Positions 57,875-64,000 of a stretch of DNA of 64,000 nucleotides are shown here, piece by piece; the first letter of the stretch is position 1, and every line of letters starts with the position of its first letter. Origin of the DNA: Dasypus novemcinctus (lineage: Eukaryota > Chordata > Mammalia > Cingulata > Dasypodidae); contig NC_080680.1 in NCBI RefSeq assembly GCF_030445035.2, positions 120,306,228 through 120,370,227 on the forward strand. The letters run 5' to 3'. Position numbers and translations under genes: made by a program. The notes beneath the pieces are model-generated. The model saw nothing but the letters and a program-made list of their open reading frames with translations. It had not been told where the DNA came from and made no database searches.

Positions 57875-58210
57875 TTGGGGGGGCGGCTGAAATTGAATTC
57901 CCCATTTTAGGTGGCTGGGGTGAGACTAAGGACCTCTAGGACGGGGGAGATTCTGAGTGAGACAGGTGTCCTTGAATCAGTCAGATATCTCCAAGGAAAT
58001 GGGAAACCGCTCTTGGAGCCAGACGTCTCTGGAGCCAAGGGGTTTCTTCCCACGAGGATGCAGGCCCACCACCCACCATGGGCCTCAGGGAACTGTGAGG
58101 ATCCTGACCTAGCACTAGGTTTTCCCAGTGGATTGTCCTGGACAAATGAAAAGGAAAGAGAGAGAGACAGCAGGATCAGCCGGTGGAGAAATCCAGCCGA
58201 GATTTGAATG
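57875..58210 (-). repeat. Antisense leader/gag-start fragment of the 62656-type ERV
   Basis: It is the reverse complement of about 63285-63635, with some internal differences: GGTGGCTGGGGTGAGACTAAG, TCTGAGTGAGACAGGTGTC and GGTGGAGAAATCCAGCCGAGATT. No LTR accompanies it. Confidence 0.85.
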
Positions 58211-58460
58211 GAATAGTATTAGAAAACATTCGTTAGGCTATCAATATTCTAATATAACTCAGCAAATTTAGGCATTGCAACAGAAAGCTATAATAATGTC
58301 TCAATCAAATTTAGAGATAGAAACATCAGATATGTGGAATGAAATGATTAAAGAATTAAAATCATTAAATCCTGGAAACAGGATTCCTACATTTCATGAC
58401 CTTATCATGTACTGTTTACTATTCTTAGTGATGCTAATAGTATGGAAATCTTGGTGGTAA
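58211..58460 (+). pseudogene. env: ERV env transmembrane subunit end
   Basis: An open stretch (58275-58460) ends with ETSDMWNEMIKELKSL, then a hydrophobic membrane span (IMYCLLFLVMLIVWKSWW) and TAA. This is the expected position of the transmembrane subunit's anchor before the 3' LTR. The fusion peptide and most of the ectodomain are not visible. Confidence 0.75.
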
Positions 58461-58601
58461 AACATCGTATGGAATGACATTCTGCATCTTGAGCCATATT
58501 AAGACAACAAACCCCTATAGCAGGCACTTAACTGGTAGTCAATGATGGGTAAGATCTTCAGAGGAAGACAACCTAAGACAGGCACAGTTACTTTGCTATA
58601 A

Positions 58602-58615
58602 AATAAAAGGGGGAC
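58602..58615 (+). promoter_or_regulatory. ERV polypurine tract
   Basis: AAATAAAAGGGGGAC lies directly before the 3' LTR. It is the primer site for plus-strand synthesis. Confidence 0.8.
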
Positions 58616-58616
58616 A

Positions 58617-58961
58617 TGTTGGAGTATTAGCCAGCATAAAGCATGCTGGGATACTTGACATGACTGCTTTAATAGAAATGTGTGCAGTTTGGCATGGAAA
58701 TAAATGGCTCAGAAAGAAGTCAATGAAAGGAGACTGTGACTTCTTGTTCCTCATTGTATGGGTACATGTTAAGGTCAATGTGCGTAGTGTTTGCCAAGCT
58801 TTTAGTAAAAGCTTTGCAAGGGCCTTTTTGCTAAATAGAGTATTATATGGAATTGTACAAATACTATGACTTTGTACAATAAATTTGTCAGTAGCATTTG
58901 CTCTGATCCCCTGAACCCCGGTCTGCATGATTTTTCATTTCTTCATGAGTCACCGTTGAGA
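58617..58961 (+). repeat. 3' LTR of the betaretrovirus-like ERV
   Basis: The 345-bp LTR starts TGTTGGAGTATTAGCC. It has an AATAAA signal at about 58878 and ends near CACCGTTGAGA before the flanking GTATCA. The terminal CA seems mutated. Confidence 0.8.
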
Positions 58962-58983
58962 GTATCAGAATTCATTCCCTTTC

Positions 58984-58985
<2 letters not shown>

Positions 58986-59025
<40 letters not shown>
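58986..59025. repeat. (TA)n microsatellite
   Basis: About 19 TA units in the L1 3' UTR. A shorter (TA)n(CA)n lies at 59497-59520, and a (TG)n at about 60156-60186. Confidence 0.95.
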
Positions 59026-59028
<3 letters not shown>

Positions 59029-59520
59029 TACCCATTCATCCATTGATGGACACTTGTGTTACTTCTGCTTTTGGCAAATGTGAATAATGCTTTTATAAAC
59101 ATCAGTGTACAAATATCTTTTTGAGTTCCTGGTTTCAATTCTATGTACCTTAAAGTAGGATTGCCAGGTCATTTGGTAATTCTGTATATAACTTTCTGAG
59201 GAACTGCCAAACTTTTCCACAGTGGCTACACCATTATACATTCCCAGTAATAATGTTCAAGGGTCCTTATTTCTCTGCATCCTCATCAACACTTGTTATT
59301 TTCCATTAAAAAATAATAGCCATTCTAATATGTGTGAAGTGGTATCTCCCTACAGTTTTGAATTACATTTCCCTATGCCTAAATGATGTTGAGCATCTTT
59401 TAATGGTGATTTGTGTTTCTTTGTAGAAATGACTATTCAAGTCTTTTGCTGCTTTTTAAAAAAATTAGGTTGTCTTTTTGTTGTTGAGTTGTAGGATATA
59501 TATATATATATACACACACA

Positions 59521-59930
59521 TTTTTTAAAAGATTTATTGTATTTATTTCTCTCCCCTTCCCTGCTATTGTCTGTTTTATGCAAACATTGACTGTGTTCTT
59601 CTGTGTCCGCTTGCATTCTTGTCAGGCAGCACTGGGAATCTGTGTCTCTTTTTGTTGCATCAGTTTGCTGCATCAGCTCTCCATGTGTGCAGCGCCACTC
59701 CTGGGTGGGCTGTACTTTTTTGTACAGGGTGGCTCTCCTTGCGGGGCACACTCCTTGTGCATGGGGCACCCCTACGTGGGGGGTATCCCTGAGTGGCATG
59801 GCACTCCTTGTGCGTGGCAGCACTGCACCTGGGCCAGCTCACCACATGGGCCAGGAGGCCCTAGGTATCGAAGCCTGGACCTTCTGTATGGTGGGCAGAC
59901 ACTCTGTCATTTGAGCCACATCTGCTTCCC
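59521..59930 (-). mobile_element. DAS-related SINE, diverged subfamily
   Basis: Antisense copy whose head differs from the main family (CTAGGTATCGAAGCCTGGACC, GAGCCACATCTGCTTCCC), closer to the 22394 copy. The flanks are TATATA-rich, so a TSD cannot be fixed. Confidence 0.85.
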
Positions 59931-60663
59931 TATATATTCTTGATATTAAACCCTGATCAGATATGTGATTTCTAAATTTGTCTCCCATTCTGTATATTGT
60001 CTTTTTACTTTCATGAAGTCCTTTAATGAACAAGATTTTAAAACTTTGATTTAAAGTTCCATTTAAATTTTTTTTCTCCTGTTTCTTGTGCTTTTGGTAT
60101 AAAATCTAAGAATCCATTGCTGAACACAAGGGCCTGAAGATGTTCCCCTACGTTTTTTGTGTGTGTATGTGTGTGTGTGTGTGAGAGGAGTTTTATAGTT
60201 TTAGTTCTTATATTTAGGTCTTGATCAATTTTGAGTTCATTTTTGTATGTGGTATGAGTTATGAGTCCATGTTCATTTTTACGCATATGGACACCCAGTT
60301 TTCCCAGCACCATTTGCTGAAGATACTATTATTTCTTCTTTGAGTGGACTTGGCACACTTGTCAAAAATCAGTTGGCCATAAATATGAGGGTTAATTTTT
60401 GAATACTGAAGTCAATTCCAATGGTCCAAAGTTTGTCCTTTTGCCAGTACCTCACTGCTTTTACTACTGTAGCTCTGCAATAAGTTTTGAGAACAGGGGA
60501 TATGAGTTTTCCAAGGTTATTCTTCTTTATCAAGATGGTTTTGATGATATGGGTCCCCTTGCCCTTCCATATGAATTTGGTGATTGGCTTTTCCATTTTT
60601 GCAAATAAGGCTGTTGGAATTTTGATTGGAATTGCATTGGATCTGTAAACTGCTTTGTGTAGG

Positions 60664-61192
60664 TGTATTAGTCAGCTAAAGAGGTGATGATGCAAAATAC
60701 CAGGAATCTTTTGACTTTTATAAAGGGTATTTGTTTGGGGTAAATCTTACCAGATCATAAAGCATACATTACTTCCCTCACCAAAGTCTATTGCCACATG
60801 TTGGAGCAAGATGGTTGCTGATATCTTCAGGTTTCAGGCTTCCTGGGTCCCTCTCTTCCAAGGGCTTGCTCCTCTCTGAGCTCAGGGTTCCTCTTTTTCT
60901 GGGGCTTGCTTCTTTTTCCTCACAACCAATTCTGTATGCTTACTTCTGGGGACTCTGGTTTGAGACTCTAACCTCCCTTCTCTGTGGTGAGGTTTCTATG
61001 CATCACCACCAAGGGGGTGGGGATGCAACATCCTACTGTTGTGGCTTAACCAAAGCCTTAATCCTTATTTAATCAAGTAAAAGTAAAACCTCTGAATCCA
61101 ATATACTCTAATATGCCCAGAGGAAAAGACCAGTTTACAAACATAATCCAATATTTCTTTTTGGAATTCATCAATAATACCAAACTGCTACA
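60664..61192 (+). mobile_element. Solo LTR-like repeat (TGTATTAGTCAG...CTGCTACA), copy 2
   Basis: 529 bp, homologous to 17736-18312. It interrupts L1 ORF2, which resumes at GGAGGAATGACATCTTAACA. The flanks GTAGG and GGAGG fit a 5-bp duplication with one mismatch. Confidence 0.75.
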
Positions 61193-61881
61193 GGAGGAAT
61201 GACATCTTAACAATATTTAGTGTTTCAGTCCATGAACATGGAATGTCCTTCCATTTATTTACGTCTTCCTTGATTTCCCTTAAAAATGTTTTGTAGTTTC
61301 CTGTGTACAAGCCCTTTATATCCTTGGTTAGATAGATTCCTGGATATATGATTCCTCTAGTTGCTATTGTAAATATTCAGGTTGTTTACTACTAGTGTAT
61401 AGAAACACCACTGATTTTGCACGATGATCTTGTACCCTGACTCTCTGCTGAATTTGTTTATTAGCTCTAGCAGTTTTTTTGTGAATTTTTCAGGATTTTC
61501 TCTATATGGGATCATGTCATCTGCAAATTGGGAAGATTTTACATCTTCCTTTCTAATTTGGATGCCCCCCCCGCCTTTGTCTTTGTTAATTGTTCTGGTT
61601 AGCACTGCCAAAGCAATGTGTAAGTGGGCATCTTTGACTTGGTCCTGATCTTAGGGGAAAGCTTTCAGTCTTTTACCATTGAGTATGATGTCATTTGCCA
61701 GTTTCTCAATATGCCCTTTAACATGTTGAGGAAGTTTCCTTCTATTCCTAGTTGTCTAAGAATGTCTAAGTAGTTGTTTGTGCCCTCTCTCTTCTTTTCT
61801 TTGTCATCTTAGCTAAATTTGGTCATTTTATTGATCTTCTCCAAGAACCAACTTTTGGTTTCATTAATTTTCTCTATTCTC

Positions 61882-62384
61882 AGAAGCAGACTTAGCCCAG
61901 TGGTTAGGGCATCCGTTTACCACATGAGAGGTCCATGGTTCAAACCCTGGGCCTCCTTTTTTTTTTTTTTTAGATTTATTTATTTATTTTCTCTCCCCTT
62001 CCTCCCACCCCCACCCAAGTTGTCTGTTCTCTGTGTCTATTTGCTGTGTCTTTTTTGTCTGCTTCTGTTGTTGTCAGTGGCACGGGAATCTGTGTTTCTT
62101 TTTGTTGTGTCATCTCATCTTGTTGTGTCAGCTCTCTGGGTGTGCGGCGCCATTCCTGGGCAGGCTGCACTTTCTTTCGCACTGGGCGGCTCTTCTTACG
62201 AGGCACACTCCTTGCACGTGGGGCTCTCCTACACGGGGACACCCCTGCGTGGCACGGCACTCCTTGCGCACATCAGCACTGTGCATGGGCCATCTCCACA
62301 TGGGTCAAGGAGGCCCAGGATTTGAACCGCAGACCTACATGTGGTAGACGGATGCCCTAACCACTGGGCCTAGTCCGCTTTCCT
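61882..62384. mobile_element. Head-to-head DAS-SINE pair forming an inverted repeat
   Basis: 61882-61957 is a SINE head in sense (AGCAGACTTAGCCCAGTGG, CATGGTTCAAACCCTGGGCC). It runs into the poly(T) tail of an antisense full copy at 61958-62384, whose own head at about 62300-62384 is complementary to the first. Confidence 0.88.
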
Positions 62385-62655
62385 GTCAGGGTATATTTTG
62401 ATACCTCCAGATGGTAATACTAAATTGATAAAATGAAAATGAAAAATCTCTTAAAAGAGATCTCCTAAAATTTTTAACAAGTTTGTTGAAGAGAATGTGT
62501 TCTGTGAAAGTGAAATTTGTCTTGAAATAAAATTACCATAGTCTATGTGATTATGGATAGCTGTGGGAAGTTTGTAGAAGCATTGTTTAAATTAAAATAT
62601 TTTAATAGCTAATTCTAAGAAGTCATTATTATTAAACAGAAACTGAATTGATAAT
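62385..62655. other. No feature recognised
   Basis: About 270 bp of AT-rich sequence between the SINE pair and the LTR. Confidence 0.4.
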
Positions 62656-63183
62656 TGTTAGAGGTTTGCAATAATTAACAAGCTGTACCTCAGTTTCCCC
62701 TGATATGCACTGGGGAAAGGCTAGCCCCATCCCCCATAAGCCTACATGTCCAAGGGCACGGCGCTTCCCACAGGTTAAATAAAGAAACCACACAGAGACA
62801 GGAGTAAAGGGAAATGGAAACCTTCCCTACCTACAGTTCAGAGGGAGATAAAATTCCTACAGAACAAAGAAACATCTGCTCCTGCAGCATTCCAAGAAAC
62901 CATAACTCCCTAACCCACTATCCTCTAGTCACTGTCAGGGAAAGTTCCACCTCTAAGGGCTTCCCATTCGCCCCTGTCCTTCACTCGGACCCTCAACCCC
63001 CTCCCACCAACTATCATTCCCCCGCCTAGGAAAGTTGTGTATAAATCCAAATCCCCCCTTCCAGGGACGGGCTGAAGTCTGTTCTTCAGACCCCCTCCAC
63101 TGGGAGAGCTTCTCAATAAATCGTTCTTTGTCTATAGTCAATCAGTCTCCATGTCCCAGGAAGCGCCGTTATTTTCTCCAGCA
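62656..63183 (+). repeat. 5' LTR of the right-end ERV
   Basis: It starts TGTTAGAGGTTTGC and ends TTTTCTCCAGCA. A CTCAATAAATCG polyadenylation signal lies near 63112-63123. A TATA-like GTGTATAAATCC lies at 63036-63047. It is homologous to the solo LTR at 47092-47688. Confidence 0.88.
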
Positions 63184-63185
63184 TA

Positions 63186-63205
63186 CGGTGCCGAAAGCCT
63201 GGGAC
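63186..63205 (+). promoter_or_regulatory. Primer binding site, tRNA-Phe type
   Basis: CGGTGCCGAAAGCCTGGGAC starts two bases after the LTR end. It agrees with the complement of the tRNA-Phe 3' end (TGGTGCCGAAACCCGGGA) at most positions. Confidence 0.75.
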
Positions 63206-63606
63206 TGGGGTCCTGTTGAGACTGATTGACTAGAGAAGAATCTCCCCTCTGCCTCGACTGAACACCCACCCAACACCGGACATCGAATCTCGGCTGGGTG
63301 AGTGAAGGATTTCTCCACCAGAGGATCCTGCTGCCTCTCTCTTTCCTTTTCCATTGTCAGGACAACCCATCGGGAAAACCTAGCGCTAGGGCAGGATCCT
63401 CACCGTTCCCCCCTTCCCCCCAAGGGCCACAGCGGGTGGCATGCCTGCGTCCTCGTGGGGAGAAACCCCTCGGCTCCAGAGATGTCTGGCTCCAAGAGCG
63501 GTTTCCTGTCCTGTTTCCTTGGAGATACCTGACTGATTCAGGGACGCCTGTCTCACTCAGAATCTCCCGCATTCTAGAGGTCCTTAGTCTCACCCCAGCC
63601 ACCCAA

Positions 63607-64000
63607 AATGGGGAATTCAATTTCGGCCCTTCCCCCAATCCACACCTCTGGTCTGTCTCCTTCATAACCTTAAAATTCTGTACCCGGAAGGAAACATCAG
63701 ACCTGAAAAAACTCATTTTCTATTCAACCTGTGTGGCCGTAATACAAATTGGACAATGAAAGTCAATGGCTGGAAAACGGCACTTTTGATTTCTAAGTTC
63801 TCCAAGACTTAGAGAACTTTATCCAGCGCCATGGCAGATGGCCAAGATCCCTTACATTCAGGCATTTTTCTATCTTTGAAATAGCCCCTCCCTCTGCCAG
63901 TCCTGTTCTTCCTACCAAATTCTTCTTTTATACCAGAAACCTCCTCAGAAATCTCCCTCCTCATCAACTCCACACCGTAAAACTTGTGAAGACTCCGGCT
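63607..64000 (+). pseudogene. gag: ERV gag start, decayed
   Basis: An MGNSIS start at about 63607 is followed, across at least two frame changes and several stops, by matrix-like LKKLIFYS and LDNESQW/ENGTFDF blocks. It cannot encode a Gag protein and continues beyond the right edge. Confidence 0.7.

Larger units (their letters stand above)
42737..58961 (+). mobile_element. Betaretrovirus-like (class II) ERV provirus, heavily interrupted
   Basis: The order is partial 5' LTR, gag, dUTPase-protease, RT, RNase H, integrase, env, polypurine tract, 3' LTR. It sits in antisense L1 sequence. The flanks GTAGCA (42731-42736) and GTATCA (about 58962-58967) fit a 6-bp duplication with one mismatch. It is interrupted by an unknown insert (about 46200-46690), a solo LTR (47092-47688), a full-length L1 (48990-57648) and an antisense leader piece of another ERV (about 57875-58210). 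Many stops and frameshifts make it defective. Confidence 0.88.
58962..61880 (-). mobile_element. Antisense L1 (ORF2 and 3' UTR), right half of the ERV target
   Basis: It continues the L1 left of the ERV (GTATCAGAATTCATTCCCTTTCATA...CATTCATCCATTGATGGACAC), then gives complements of ORF2 up to about 61880. It is interrupted by (TA)n, a SINE and an LTR. Numerous stops. Confidence 0.8.
62656..64000 (+). mobile_element. ERV 5' end with tRNA-Phe-type primer site, running off the window
   Basis: The LTR (62656-63183) is followed by a primer binding site, a leader and a decayed gag start. Class I features and the phenylalanine-type primer site suggest an ERV-F-like group. Confidence 0.82.

Noticed and set aside
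63298-63759. 153-residue frame in the right-end ERV as a gene
   Set aside because: It crosses the untranslated leader into a shifted gag frame. It does not match a protein family as a whole.

Overview
The window is mammalian nuclear DNA, most likely from an armadillo (Xenarthra, Cingulata). The main reason is about eleven copies of a roughly 400-bp tRNA-derived SINE. It has an A box, a B box, an A-rich tail and target-site duplications (TSDs), and it matches the DAS-SINE family known from the nine-banded armadillo. Very similar L1, ERV and LTR families recur throughout. Nothing here is bacterial, and there is no CRISPR array, operon or replication origin.

Only one host gene looks intact: a plus-strand, three-coding-exon member of the BAAT/ACNAT/ACOT family (bile acid- or fatty acid-CoA:amino acid N-acyltransferases and acyl-CoA thioesterases). 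Its exons are 12689-13154, 15883-16085 and 24767-25363. They join in frame into a 421-residue protein with consensus splice sites. The catalytic Asp and His are present, but the nucleophile position that is Cys235 in human BAAT is Ser235 here. This puts the protein closer to the ACNAT/ACOT type, and it is the main biological point of the window.

Layout. 1-2330: remnant of a class I (gammaretrovirus-like) ERV, minus strand, with most of gag-pol deleted. 2520-6120: LSM14A processed pseudogene, minus strand, cut into pieces by two SINEs and two LTRs. 6990-10560: antisense L1 and an ORF1-only (HAL1-like) LINE. 11362-12475: an old repeat holding a solo LTR that ends 286 bp before the BAAT-like start codon. 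12689-25820: the BAAT-like gene. Its second intron holds a 5'-inverted L1, an antisense CCNB1 processed pseudogene, a MIR, and an MLT1-like LTR that is itself interrupted by an L1 and a SINE. 26985-32785: L1 pieces, an unrecognised retrocopy with a clear TSD, and SINEs. 32786-36880: TAF3 processed pseudogene, minus strand. 36885-40932: L1 and LTR pieces and a Tigger1 DNA transposon with an internal inversion. 40935-61880: an antisense L1 region split by a betaretrovirus-like ERV (42737-58961). That ERV is itself split by a nearly intact young L1 (48990-57648) and a solo LTR (47092-47688). 62656-64000: LTR, tRNA-Phe-type primer binding site and decayed gag start of another ERV that runs off the window.

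Apart from the BAAT-like enzyme and perhaps the young L1, the sequence is a record of retrotransposition. The retrocopies (LSM14A, CCNB1, TAF3 and one unknown) and the SINEs all look like products of L1 machinery. The TSDs give a relative order for many insertions.
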